A DNA stretch of 64,000 bases from Aquimarina sp. RZ0 (GTDB taxonomy: Bacteria > Bacteroidota > Bacteroidia > Flavobacteriales > Flavobacteriaceae): assembly GCF_008370685.1 (NCBI RefSeq), contig NZ_VTZU01000019.1, positions 1 to 64,000 of the forward strand, read 5' to 3'. The notes beneath the pieces were generated by a model that saw nothing but the letters and a program-made list of their open reading frames with translations, was not told where the DNA came from and searched no databases. Shown here piece after piece: positions 8,088-17,665 of this stretch (position 1 is its first letter; each line of letters begins with the position of its first letter). A program made the position numbers and the translations under genes.

Positions 8088-11000
8088 TTACTCTTTAAAA
8101 ATTTTAAATACTGAAGTTGTCTGATCATTATTCGAACTAAGATGAGACTTTATCGCTATCATATAAAGACCACTATTTAGATCAGAGATATCGATAGACT
8201 GATTTTCATTTAAATTTTTATCAATAGTTTTAACAATGTTTCCTAAAACACCATACACAACAATGGAGTAAACTTTATAATCTTTCTGAAGTGTATCTAT
8301 ATACAAAATTCCATTAGTGGGATTTGGATATATAGAGAATGCTGAGGACTCATCAAAATTTCTGGTAATACTAACAGGGATTAATTTAAACTTTTGATTA
8401 TTATTGTCTGTGTTAAAATTCCAAAGCTTTACATTACCATCAATTCCTCTACTTTTGTCCATAGCAAAATCTTCGCAATGTGATGGTCGTAAATAATGAT
8501 TATCTCCAATTTTGGTGATTAACCATTGTTGGTGATTTCCTCCATTTAAGGTAGGCCAGGAATTAAGATTTGTGTTTCTTCCACATCCTCTTGCAAAAGA
8601 TTCTAGATATCTACCTGTTTTTACATTCTTAATAGTATGTTTTCTATTACCTATGTGTTCAAAAACCCATTGTTGATCTTTTGCAGACAATTTGCGATAC
8701 ATTCTAACATTAAAATCTTCCCAATTAGGGGAAATTACATGCTGTCCAGTGTTTGCACTCTCTATGGTATAAGTGCCATTTACTATAATAGTATTAGAAG
8801 CGTTTACAGGAACAAGCTTGAATTTCTGATTTTTATTATTCTTATTATATTTCCATATTTTAACGTTACCATTACTTCCTATACTTTTATCCATGGCACG
8901 ATCTGTACAATGTAATGGTCGCAAATAATGATTTTCACCAATTTTTGTAATATACCATTTATGATGATCGACATTTGCTGTAGTCCAGGTGTTTATGTTA
9001 GCATCATTAGCACATCTACCTCCTCCGACTTCTAGATATCTTTCGGTATTAATATTTTTTATTTTATGAATTCCATTACCCAAATGTATGAATTCCCAAA
9101 CCTGATCTTCTGATTTAGAAGTATTAAGCATTGTCGCATTATGATTGTCAGATTGAGATGCAGTCATATTCTGGGCGGTATCGATATTCTGGATATTATA
9201 GAATCCGTTGACTATAATATTATTTTCTGAATTTCCTGATTCTTTTGCAACTTCCAGAAGTAAAACCTGCTCTGGTATCATGTCAAAATTATTATTCAAT
9301 TTAGTACCTGTGAGCATATTTGTAATTGATACATTGGTATTGGTACCTAGTGATAATTCTATTTTGGTCTTATCTTTTCCAACATTTACTAATGAGATGA
9401 TATTTTTGCCATTTTTTGTTCTCACTGATCTAGGAAACACTCCTTTAAATCCGGCAACAGAGTTTGTTTCCATAACTTTTACAGCAGGTTTGTAACCTCT
9501 TTGATCTAATAATGCCAGAACTTGAGCTTTTATATTTTTATTGCTAATATTTAGTAAAGTTCCTGATCCGGATGTCAATCTTGCACTACGATTTTTTCCA
9601 TATTCATTTTTTCTTAAGCTTATTCCATCTATAAGGACTGTTCCTCCATTATCTAGATAATTTTGGATTGTTTTAAACTCATTATAGGTAGCATATTCAG
9701 TATTACTGACCACAATAAATTCCCAGTTCTTGGCATTTTGTTTTTTGATAATGTTTTCTGTGGCAAATCCTAATCTATATCCTTCAAAATAAAAATCTTC
9801 ATACAACTCTTTTAGTTGTGTCATATGATTGGGTTTATTAATAGCAGAAGTTTCAGAATAAAAAAAGCGCATTGGGCTTTTGATATGTTGTAAATCAGAA
9901 ATTTCTTTGCCATACGTATTGAGATCAATCATCGTAGCGTGCAGCTCATTGAGGATTCGGGGTTGTTGGGTGGTAGACGCAGCCAGTTTAAAATTAGATT
10001 TTAGAGACCCGTCAGCGTTTCTCAGCCAGGCCCAGTTGGTGGTTACATCACCTCCGTGAATAGTCGATATCCATTGAGATGCTCTGGCATAAGAAGGTCG
10101 CAAGAAAACATCCATGGAACTACCTAGTAAAGAATGTCCTTCAGAGTTATAATTAATTGCATTTGGTTTTATAGATTGAAAAAAATCATATGAAATTGCT
10201 AAATCTCTCCATTCTAAGATATATTTTTCTTGCCATGGGTTGTTTTTACCCCAACGCGTGGAGTGTTTCATTTCTGCATCGTGGCCTATTATTTCTGTAA
10301 GATTTGTCAACGCTTCAAAATCTAAACCATTATCTCTGGAACCATCATACCACTGTCCTGGAATTAATTTTATGTGGGTTTTGGCATCAGGATCTATTTT
10401 TTTTATTTCATCACGTAAAAATGTGAACCACTCAGTAACTCTATTTTGATTAAATCTCATAAAATCGTAATATTGAGGACTCCCTCTTAACGATTTGTTT
10501 ACTGGTGTAACAAATGAATTAGCCGCTTGTCTAAAGTTAGAAAAGGAAGTACTCCATAGGTTATTTACTTCAGTAATAGTACCATGTTTCCTTTTTAACC
10601 AATCTACAAATTTAGATTTCGTATGTGCAGTAATTTCGACAACGTCCCAGGTTCCTGAGGTATTCCAATGAGGTTCATTGGATAGCATATATCCTAGTTT
10701 GCTCATATTCTTTCCTTTAAAAAAAGGGACATACTTTTCAAACAGTGTTTTGTGTAATTTTCTTGCTTGAGGGTGGTCAATGTCGAATCCCGTAAATGTG
10801 GATCCACCTTTTGTGAAATCAGGATACGCTTTTTTTATAAAATCGGGAACCAGACGCATTCCTAAAAATGGAGCTCCAAAATTTCCAGACTTTAAATTTC
10901 TTAGCCTAGCTTCTTGTCCGGGATTTATACCAATACTACCGTCTGCATTTTCCCGTAAAAATTGAATAGAGTAATAGTATCCTCCTAAACTGCCAAAAAA

Positions 11001-11522
11001 TTCTCTGGTGTCAAACCCCATAGTAGAGCCTGGTTTGAAATTCCAGTCTAGTAAAAATACTGGAGTACCATTTTGTTTTATGTCAAAACCATCAATATCC
11101 AGGGATTCCCAATCCAACTCTAAAGTAGGTTTTCTTTTTTCCTGCCCAGCGATTAACTTGTTTAGTTTTGAGATCGCTTCATCGAGTAACAAAACTACTT
11201 CTTGTCTTTCATATTCAGGAAGTAAATTTGCGTATTCTTCGGGTGTTTTTTGCACTGCACTATTAGGAACTACTCTGCCAGCTTTTCTAAAATCAGCAGC
11301 AACTTCTCCTTTATGGTTTTGATCCCATTTAGCATATTCTAAAAAAATATCTGCAACTCGCAAAGACATTTTTTCTTTAGTTACATCAATGCCTTTATTT
11401 TTGGCATTTGTGATTAATTGATTTAATTGGTCAATTTTTTGTCGTGCCCGTTGTTCTGTGTTTTGTGTATAGCACGCAACGCTTATTAGTAATAAGATGA
11501 TTAAGAGTTTTTTGGTTTTCAT
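8088..11522 (-). CDS. Secreted GH42-like glycosidase with two ricin lectin domains and T9SS tail
   Basis: The 1144-aa product has a signal peptide (about residues 1-20), a short helical region, and a clan GH-A catalytic barrel at about 130-530. It resembles GH42 beta-galactosidases: SNEPHWN near 282 carries the likely acid/base Glu, NYNSEGHS near 460 the likely nucleophile, and the motif KHGTITEVNNLW is typical of the family. A trimerisation-like domain follows (about 555-750). Two ricin-type beta-trefoil domains lie at about 765-900 and 905-1050, each with Q-x-W/F repeats (DQVWEF, NQKFKL). The end (YPNPTNG... to IFKE) is a T9SS sorting domain, so it is exported and probably surface-anchored. 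Substrate is likely an extracellular galactan-like polysaccharide; this is inference. Confidence 0.8.
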   Translation of the reverse strand: MKTKKLLIILLLISVACYTQNTEQRARQKIDQLNQLITNAKNKGIDVTKEKMSLRVADIFLEYAKWDQNHKGEVAADFRKAGRVVPNSAVQKTPEEYANLLPEYERQEVVLLLDEAISKLNKLIAGQEKRKPTLELDWESLDIDGFDIKQNGTPVFLLDWNFKPGSTMGFDTREFFGSLGGYYYSIQFLRENADGSIGINPGQEARLRNLKSGNFGAPFLGMRLVPDFIKKAYPDFTKGGSTFTGFDIDHPQARKLHKTLFEKYVPFFKGKNMSKLGYMLSNEPHWNTSGTWDVVEITAHTKSKFVDWLKRKHGTITEVNNLWSTSFSNFRQAANSFVTPVNKSLRGSPQYYDFMRFNQNRVTEWFTFLRDEIKKIDPDAKTHIKLIPGQWYDGSRDNGLDFEALTNLTEIIGHDAEMKHSTRWGKNNPWQEKYILEWRDLAISYDFFQSIKPNAINYNSEGHSLLGSSMDVFLRPSYARASQWISTIHGGDVTTNWAWLRNADGSLKSNFKLAASTTQQPRILNELHATMIDLNTYGKEISDLQHIKSPMRFFYSETSAINKPNHMTQLKELYEDFYFEGYRLGFATENIIKKQNAKNWEFIVVSNTEYATYNEFKTIQNYLDNGGTVLIDGISLRKNEYGKNRSARLTSGSGTLLNISNKNIKAQVLALLDQRGYKPAVKVMETNSVAGFKGVFPRSVRTKNGKNIISLVNVGKDKTKIELSLGTNTNVSITNMLTGTKLNNNFDMIPEQVLLLEVAKESGNSENNIIVNGFYNIQNIDTAQNMTASQSDNHNATMLNTSKSEDQVWEFIHLGNGIHKIKNINTERYLEVGGGRCANDANINTWTTANVDHHKWYITKIGENHYLRPLHCTDRAMDKSIGSNGNVKIWKYNKNNKNQKFKLVPVNASNTIIVNGTYTIESANTGQHVISPNWEDFNVRMYRKLSAKDQQWVFEHIGNRKHTIKNVKTGRYLESFARGCGRNTNLNSWPTLNGGNHQQWLITKIGDNHYLRPSHCEDFAMDKSRGIDGNVKLWNFNTDNNNQKFKLIPVSITRNFDESSAFSIYPNPTNGILYIDTLQKDYKVYSIVVYGVLGNIVKTIDKNLNENQSIDISDLNSGLYMIAIKSHLSSNNDQTTSVFKIFKE

Positions 11523-12060
11523 TACGTTAAGTTGTTTTTGGGGTTTTAATAAAAATATTTGTCTACAAAGTTAGTTTTGATCATTCATAAATTGTCTGAG
11601 TTTGTATAAACTGTCGATATTGAGATAGTATTCGTTCTACAATTTATAGAATATGTATGTCAGCAAATATGATCCACTAAAAAGATATGTAATAGCCCCT
11701 TAAATAAAACCGCTTTATTTACCAGTATAAATTTTCTTTTATAAAAACGATACAAGGTTCTAAAAGGATACCTCAAATCGGGGATATATGTTTTTTAAGA
11801 TATTTTTAACATAAATTTATGTAATTCACCTTTTTTTTAATAGTAATACTAGGCAATAAGAAGTGTTTTATTAAAATCAGAATAAAAAAACCTTATTTTA
11901 TATTCCTTTTATGCTTTTGAGATGTGAAATATTTCTCATATTCATAAAACGGATAGGTAGAATTAAATTTTAATTAAATATTGGGGAAAATTCTTTTATA
12001 AAATATTTCTTTTGTGCTTGTAAACAAATCCTCCCCAAGATTTAGTTTGCAATTAACCTA
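11523..12060. other. AT-rich gap between the glycosidase and protease genes
   Basis: No ORF with support. The 5' side holds the upstream region of the minus-strand glycosidase. A CCTCCCC motif at about 12031-12037 precedes the hairpin at 12064-12096 (see separate entry). Confidence 0.3.
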
Positions 12061-12096
12061 ATTAAGAAAACCCATTTTTATTATGGGTTTTCTTAT
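12025..12096 (+). ncRNA. Possible short plus-strand RNA with terminal hairpin
   Basis: A strong hairpin (AAGAAAACCCAT / ATGGGTTTTCTT, 12064-12096) followed by ATTTTATAT ends a stretch with no plus-strand gene upstream. A weak TAnnTTTG-like box (TTTCTTTTG) lies at about 12006-12014. The segment between carries an unpaired CCUCCCC. A small RNA is one explanation; a bidirectional terminator or an unrecognised repeat end is another. Confidence 0.25.
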
Positions 12097-12139
12097 TTTA
12101 TATACTGGCTTGTTACGACATTTTTTTTTGCACGATCTT

Positions 12140-12240
12140 GGTTTCAAATAAAAAGCATTGAAAGCGCTACTATCTATAAATTTTCATTCTCGTCTGATTT
12201 AAAAAATAATTTGATTGAGTTTATGTTGATGTCATCAAAG
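12140..12240. repeat. Diverged dispersed repeat, partner of 7488-7592
   Basis: By eye this segment aligns with 7488-7592, with conserved blocks CAAATAAAA, AATAATTTGATT and GATGTCATC/GATTTCATC. No ORF; identity is only moderate and not computed. Confidence 0.35.
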
Positions 12241-12291
12241 CCTTGTATAATTTTAAATCGGAAATAGTATTTAAGAATATCCAATAAATTG

Positions 12292-12476
12292 TAGTCGATA
12301 ATCGGGATTTAAAATACTAGCCTTGAAATCGAATGTTTTTTTAATAAATCTCTAGTGTGGTTTCCAGAGGTATAATCTACTCGATAATAGAGATTTAAAT
12401 GCTCCGAGGCTTGCCTCGAAATAAAAATGTTTTTTTCAATAAATGTCTAGTGAGGTTCACAGGGGTCTGATTTACT
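12292..12476. repeat. Two tandem copies of the CTCGATAATCGAG repeat (type F)
   Basis: Copy one (about 12292-12376) is degenerate: GTCGATAATCGGGATTTAAA, then a GTTTTTTTAATAAAT block. Copy two (about 12377-12476) reads ACTCGATAATAGAGATTT, AAATGCTCCGAGG, GCTTGCCTCG and GTTTTTTTCAATAAATG. The same blocks in the same order occur at 33619, 36242 and 41902. Confidence 0.75.
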
Positions 12477-12488
12477 GGTAAAAAAATA

Positions 12489-12521
12489 GACAAATAACCT
12501 ATATAAAATAGGCTATTTGTC
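12489..12521 (-). terminator. Terminator of the multidomain protease gene
   Basis: GACAAATAACCTAT pairs with ATAGGCTATTTGTC (one mismatch). On the minus strand it is followed by TATTTTTTT. It lies 40 bp past the protease stop. Confidence 0.75.
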
Positions 12522-12560
12522 CTTTCTGTATAGCTAATAAGTAGGGGGGACGATGGCTAA

Positions 12561-15422
12561 CTAGTACGTTTTGATAAATTTCTTACTGGTTTTATTATTG
12601 AGAACTAAAAAATAGAGTCCTTCTGCAAGATTGCTCGTGTCTAATTCAGTAAAAGAATTATCATATGTTGAGATTACCTGACCTAATGTGTTTACTATTT
12701 TCAGGCTTTGTATCTTGTCTTTGATTCCATCTAAACCGTTTATATATAAAATTTCGTTAACGGGATTAGGGTAAATAATAATTGATTCTATTGGAGAAAG
12801 TACATCAGTTATTGACAAGGTGTCTATTACAATGTTTTCAGAAAAAGAGCTACACCCATCCTCATTAAAAGCTTCTAGTGTATAGGTTCCTTCCCTATCT
12901 GCAATAAGTGTAGCATTGGTTGCTCCATCAATAGGTTGATTATCCAAATACCATTGGTATGCAGTAAATTGTTGAGCTACCGTAATTTCATTTGTATTTG
13001 TATCCAGAGATATGGTAGGTGTTTCTGGCGCATCTGCTACCGTTACCGTTACTTCTGCACGCTCTGTTGTTTCACATTCTCCTAGTGTGGTAATTTCCCA
13101 ATTGTATAGATAGTAATAATAAGTTTCAGGGTCATTTCCCGCCGTACTTCTTTTTATGCTAACAATATCTGATACTTCATATGGATAGTTTACATTTTTA
13201 TCACTTCGAAATAAGTTAGCATTTTCTGTAAAACCTATTTCCATGTTAGTTCCTTTAGGAATAGTTATATTGATATCAACAGTATTTTCACCATCAGGAA
13301 TATTAATTTCTTTAGAGATTAAGATATCTCCTGATGCGTTTTTAAGTTCCAGGGTTCTGTTTCCTGAGCCTTCTGCTGCGATAGTCGCTGTTTTAAGCAG
13401 TATAGGTTCTTCTGCATCAAAAAGAAGGCTAAACCCACCTTGATGGATTCTACCATCATTCGGGCTTATATTCTCAATACCTACTGCTGCGGTTGTAATA
13501 GGTTTGGTAGTACCTGAGACATAATATGTTGTTGTAGCTGTAAGTTCTGGTGTTACAAAACTACTACCTGTTGCAATTATAGTAGTATCATCAGGTTGTT
13601 CATACCAGAGATACCCATTACTTCCTGATACATTTATTGTAGTCGATGCTCCATTACAAGCGGTAGTTTCGAGACTCTGTGGTAAGGATGCTATTGCAAT
13701 ATCGATACTATTTTCTTTGGTATTGGCACCTATATCATTTGTAACAGTAAGGGATACAGTGTATGTTCCGTTTTGCGTATATACGTGATCTGGATTTTGT
13801 AAGGTAGAAGTGGTACCATCACCAAAATCCCATAAATAGGTATTCACGGCATTGATCGAAGTACTTGTAAAACTTACTTTATCGCATTCATTTGTAGATT
13901 CAAAATTAGCAACTGGTGGTTGGTTGTTATTTCCGGGAGCATATGAACCAGATATTGTATATGCACCAATGGATGAATAATCAGAATATCCTGTAGACAA
14001 ATTACCTTCTCCAACTCCATCAATTTGTAAGAAGTAAGTTCCTCCCGCCACAGTAGCAGATATACTTGCACTAAGATCTCTAGTTGGGCTGGAGATTTCA
14101 ATTTCCTCTCCTTGCGCGTTTATAATTTTAGCTTCTATATTCAGATTAGGATAAAAGGGATCTGGCTCAATATCAAATTTGATTTCACCACCAGAGGTGA
14201 TAAAAGAAAAGACATCTTTATCTTCTCTTATAGATATTATACCAGCATTTTGTGTAGCATTTACTTCTCCTGTTGCGTTTACAACAATTTCACTAGCTTC
14301 GGTAAGTGTGTTACCGTGATCATCTTGCTTATATCCAAACCCATTACGGTCACTAGATATAATTGCTAAATCATCCTGATTGGTAGTAGCATTATTATAT
14401 TCTCCTTTACTCCAATGACCAATAGGTTTGCTAACGCTCCATCCCATAATGGGACTCCAGTCTCCATGACCGGCATAATATTGATTACCAGGAACACCAT
14501 CATGAGATAATCCGAGTGTATGCCCTACTTCATGAGAGCCAGTTTCTCCAGCTGATCTGGTAGAAGAATTATATGCCCAACATGGATCATCGTTTCTATT
14601 AGAAGAAAAAGAATTTAAAAAGGCTACACCGCCAGATCCGGGAGCAGCTGTGTCTGTAGACGTAAAAATACACATCATTCTACGATTAACAGGAGCCGCT
14701 TCAAAAATATCTCTATTGGTTGTTATGTTAATATTAAACGGTCTGAAATCCTCAGCCATAATTCTCCATATATTTGTGATTTTTTCATCACTAAATCCAG
14801 AAGGGACAGCATTTATAGTGGCTCCACCAGCCCATCTCGTTCCACTTACTACCTCTCCATCAAAATCAAGATACACGGTAGCTACGGCTCCAGGTAAACT
14901 TTGTAAGTCCGGAAGTCTCTTAGACATGATCGTTTTCTGGTCAGCTTCTTTATTGTCAACCTTCTTTAAATCAATACAAAGCACCTTATTAATGTCTGTT
15001 TCTTTTATCATTATCTCATTCGTATCATTAGAATAGTATTCAAAGGCTCTTTTCTGCTTATAAAGAACAATTTGTCCTTTTACAATTCCATTACTTTTAG
15101 AGATATTAAAAAATGCATTTTCCTCATTTTGTATACTTCCGGCAATACTATATGAATCCATAGTACCATCTTGTAGATTGACGACTCCTTGAAGCGCCTC
15201 ACTTTCTGATATTTGAAGAGAAATACTGCTGGATTTTTTAGCCAATAAGTTATAACTGAATTCCTTTTCGTTTCCCAATTGATAGGGTACGTATTCTTGG
15301 GCTATTCCACTGTCAAAAACTAATAAAGTAAAAAGAAGTAGTGAGTAGGGAAGAAGGAGTACATTTTTTCTGGAGACTAATGCTCTGATTACATAATTTT
15401 TTAAAATGCATAAAGATTTCAT
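12561..15422 (-). CDS. Secreted multidomain zinc metalloprotease with T9SS tail
   Basis: The 953-aa product has a long basic N-terminus and a signal anchor or peptide ending at about residue 41 (DSGIAQ). The metzincin zinc site HEVGHTLGLSHDG is at about 297-309 (HEXXHXXGXXH), within a catalytic domain of about 150-360. Then come a PPC-type beta domain (about 372-490), a PKD domain (about 497-575, with YLWDFGDGTTS), an Ig-like module (about 585-640), a beta region with DGRIHQGG, a second Ig-like module (about 795-870) and a T9SS sorting domain (YPNPVNE to FIKTY). It probably degrades extracellular protein. The reading frame is intact. A perfect dyad lies about 70 bp before the start. Confidence 0.85.
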   Translation of the reverse strand: MKSLCILKNYVIRALVSRKNVLLLPYSLLLFTLLVFDSGIAQEYVPYQLGNEKEFSYNLLAKKSSSISLQISESEALQGVVNLQDGTMDSYSIAGSIQNEENAFFNISKSNGIVKGQIVLYKQKRAFEYYSNDTNEIMIKETDINKVLCIDLKKVDNKEADQKTIMSKRLPDLQSLPGAVATVYLDFDGEVVSGTRWAGGATINAVPSGFSDEKITNIWRIMAEDFRPFNINITTNRDIFEAAPVNRRMMCIFTSTDTAAPGSGGVAFLNSFSSNRNDDPCWAYNSSTRSAGETGSHEVGHTLGLSHDGVPGNQYYAGHGDWSPIMGWSVSKPIGHWSKGEYNNATTNQDDLAIISSDRNGFGYKQDDHGNTLTEASEIVVNATGEVNATQNAGIISIREDKDVFSFITSGGEIKFDIEPDPFYPNLNIEAKIINAQGEEIEISSPTRDLSASISATVAGGTYFLQIDGVGEGNLSTGYSDYSSIGAYTISGSYAPGNNNQPPVANFESTNECDKVSFTSTSINAVNTYLWDFGDGTTSTLQNPDHVYTQNGTYTVSLTVTNDIGANTKENSIDIAIASLPQSLETTACNGASTTINVSGSNGYLWYEQPDDTTIIATGSSFVTPELTATTTYYVSGTTKPITTAAVGIENISPNDGRIHQGGFSLLFDAEEPILLKTATIAAEGSGNRTLELKNASGDILISKEINIPDGENTVDINITIPKGTNMEIGFTENANLFRSDKNVNYPYEVSDIVSIKRSTAGNDPETYYYYLYNWEITTLGECETTERAEVTVTVADAPETPTISLDTNTNEITVAQQFTAYQWYLDNQPIDGATNATLIADREGTYTLEAFNEDGCSSFSENIVIDTLSITDVLSPIESIIIYPNPVNEILYINGLDGIKDKIQSLKIVNTLGQVISTYDNSFTELDTSNLAEGLYFLVLNNKTSKKFIKTY

Positions 15423-15489
15423 AAGAGTTTGTTTATCAGTTTGTTAAGGTAAAATTTACAATTTCGATTTATTAAAGCATATTTATGTG

Positions 15490-15512
15490 TTACAGACATT
15501 TTATGTCTGTAA
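15490..15512. promoter_or_regulatory. Perfect dyad upstream of the protease gene
   Basis: TTACAGACAT-TTT-ATGTCTGTAA is a perfect 10-bp inverted repeat about 68 bp before the protease start on the minus strand. It has no T run, so an operator or 5' UTR hairpin is more likely than a terminator. The surrounding 15423-15923 holds no ORF. Confidence 0.4.
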
Positions 15513-15923
15513 CAATAATATACTTAACAAGCAAAAGAAGGAGGAGGGAGTAAGATCAACCAATTATAATTAAATTACTGTAATTTTAAAAAGACGTTTA
15601 TAAAAAATCTTTTTGTGGTATTATTCTAATGCAAATTAAGGTAATTCTAAAATCTAATTTTAGAATTAAAAACAAAACTATAACTGAAAATAATCTTATT
15701 TATTATTTGTAAGATTGAAGCCTTAGCTTATAAAGTTTCGGAAAATATATGTTAAGAATCTTATTTTTTAGTCCTTAAGCAACTGCTGTATATGACTTTA
15801 GAAATAATTATGGGGCGTGTTGGCAAGATAAATGGTTGACTTAGGTAGGATTATATTTACAAGTAAAATTAATTTTTTAGACGACCTGTAAGCTGATATT
15901 TCTCATTGCGGCAAAAAAATTAA

Positions 15924-16319
15924 AAATTCTTTACTAGCCTATTTGTTATGGTTGCCCTCACTTCTTGTGAAAAAGGAGATACAATAGAGCAAGATCTTGA
16001 TAGTATAAACAATATTGAAAATCTATCAACAAATGATTTTGATAAAGCGCCTCTAAAAAATTGTGAAATAGATCTTATTGACTATCCTAGTTTGAGAGTT
16101 ATAGATGCTCAAGGAGCTTTTTTACTTGTAAGTGGTATGCGTGAAACAATTACCTGGTCAATTGATGGATTTGCAGTACCTTCAACTTCGCTAACACGAT
16201 CTGTTATTTTTCCATATGTTAGTTATCTTACAGAGTGAGGAACGTATGAAATCTGTTTTGAAGCTGAATCTTCTTGTGGTACTTTGCAAGAATGTATTGA
16301 ATTAGATTTTACTAAATAA
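15924..16319 (+). pseudogene. Decayed small lipoprotein gene
   Basis: Translation from 15924 reads KFFTSLFVMVALTSCE, a lipoprotein signal with lipobox L-T-S-C, but an in-frame TAA at 15921 removes the expected MK start; the first Met (15948) gives only five residues before the lipobox Ser-Cys. The frame runs to an in-frame TGA at 16236-16238. Past that stop it continues sensibly (GTYEICFEAESSCGTLQEC) to TAA at 16317. So both the start and one internal codon look lost. The intact protein would be about 130 aa, of unknown function. A sequencing error at one site is possible; two lesions favour real decay. Confidence 0.55.
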
Positions 16320-16325
16320 ATAGTT

Positions 16326-16487
16326 ATACGATTTGTGATTAAAAAATTCGTATAAATTCATTGAATTATTTTTTCTTTATGCAAGGCAAAAAAATCAAGC
16401 ATAGCTATAGCTACGGTTTATTTTTTAAACGAAGTAGAAAGGAAAAAGAAACGATGAATATGCGAAATTTTTAGTTATAAATCGTAT
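16326..16487. repeat. Palindromic element type B, copy 1 (162 bp)
   Basis: The ends are ATACGATTTGTGA and TATAAATCGTAT, related to the type A ends. The centre is AGCATAGCTATAGCTACGG (about 16399-16417). A copy that I read as identical over all 162 bp lies in the same orientation at 40170-40331. No ORF. Confidence 0.85.
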
Positions 16488-16665
16488 TAAACCTGCTGTA
16501 TGCATTGGAAAAATCCATTACAGCTTTCAGCTACTGCAAAATATAATGCTGCGCTACATTGTTAAGTTTAACCATAGCGGTGCTATGCTAAAACTTAGAA
16601 AATGCGATATTTTATTGCGCCTGAAAGCTTCATCGCAAAGTTCCAATACATAAAAACGGGTTAAA
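16488..16665. repeat. Palindromic element type E, adjoining type B
   Basis: Nested inverted repeats: TGTATGCATTGGAA with TTCCAATACATA at the ends, GCTTTCAG with CTGAAAGC inside, and AAGTTTAACCATAGC with GCTATGCTAAAACTT at the centre (CATAGCGGTGCTATG). Directly abuts the type B copy. Only one copy was found in this window. Confidence 0.5.
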
Positions 16666-17044
16666 TAAAGCAAAGTTATAGCTAAACAACTAATGACTAT
16701 TAAATATAAAAATATCTCTTAATCGAGATATTCAAGGCAAGAAAGTTGCTTTAATTTAGGAATATATTTAATTTACCACTGTGTAAACAAGATTTCAGAG
16801 TGGTTATAAATTTGCTGTTGACTTTCAGTTATTTATAAGAAATGAATTCTATTTTAGAATAAATTCAATTTAATTATCCAGAATAAATTATTAAAGTAAT
16901 ACTTAGAAAATTTACTGAATGTGTAAGCTGACATTTGCCATAAATTATAAAAAAGCATACTTTTATTTTACAGTACATTCAGGTAAAAAATGGTGTAGAT
17001 CCTTTTTTACGATACTTAAGAAGGATAACCTAAGCAAGTTACAG
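16666..17044. other. AT-rich gap
   Basis: About 380 bp on the 3' side of a minus-strand gene, with no ORF, hairpin or repeat I can support. Confidence 0.3.
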
Positions 17045-17563
17045 TTACCACAAATCTTCTACTTCTCTTTTTATAGCTGTTAATGCAGAATCACTTGGAG
17101 ATCCCTTTTCTACAATCTCTGTAAGTATAGTTTGTCTCATTTTATCAACAGAATCTACTTCTTCTTTTAATATCGTTTTTCTGATAAGGGCAATTGTACC
17201 GTTTTTAGCTGATTTTACAATATTCCAGCATTCATCAGAGATATAGATTTGCTGTGTTAGATTATGATCAAACTCTTGCTCTATAGTATTTATTAATAAT
17301 GATTCGTAGCTTTTTATATCATCATCCAATGGTGTAGTTCTTAGTAATAGCTTGCCAGGGGAAATACGTTCTAAAAAAAGAGCCATACGCTCATAAGCCT
17401 GGAGACGTAATGGTAAAGACTGTTTTTGATTGTCTTTGTGCATTAAATATCTACGTCTTTTTTCTTCATTATCTGTATGCAGTTTAAAATAGTATAATGC
17501 TAATAAGGTAAGGAATAAAGAAGGTATTAATGATATTAATAAAGGTAGAATTTCGAGTTTCAT
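17045..17563 (-). CDS. Membrane-anchored hypothetical protein (172 aa)
   Basis: One N-terminal transmembrane segment (residues 5-26) is followed by a basic stretch (EEKRRRYLMHKDNQKQS) and a mostly helical cytoplasmic-like domain. I do not recognise a named family, though the charged mid-section ALQAYERMALFLERISP-type pattern looks conserved-hypothetical. It follows the FMN protein gene with a 100-bp gap on the same strand and may be the last gene of that run. Confidence 0.7.
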   Translation of the reverse strand: MKLEILPLLISLIPSLFLTLLALYYFKLHTDNEEKRRRYLMHKDNQKQSLPLRLQAYERMALFLERISPGKLLLRTTPLDDDIKSYESLLINTIEQEFDHNLTQQIYISDECWNIVKSAKNGTIALIRKTILKEEVDSVDKMRQTILTEIVEKGSPSDSALTAIKREVEDLW

Positions 17564-17665
17564 TGGTTTTGTGTATTCTTTTAATTGTCAATAAAATTAT
17601 TTTAGCACTGTGTAAAAAATCTTTAACGACACCGTTAATCTTATAAGCTTTGGTTGGATTTTGCT

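Noticed and set aside
8637..11322. Plus-strand frames of 60-104 aa inside the GH42-like gene
   Set aside because: Antisense shadows of a long gene with clear domains.
16236..16238. In-frame TGA as selenocysteine or programmed readthrough
   Set aside because: No hairpin of the needed type seen, and the gene has also lost its start region.
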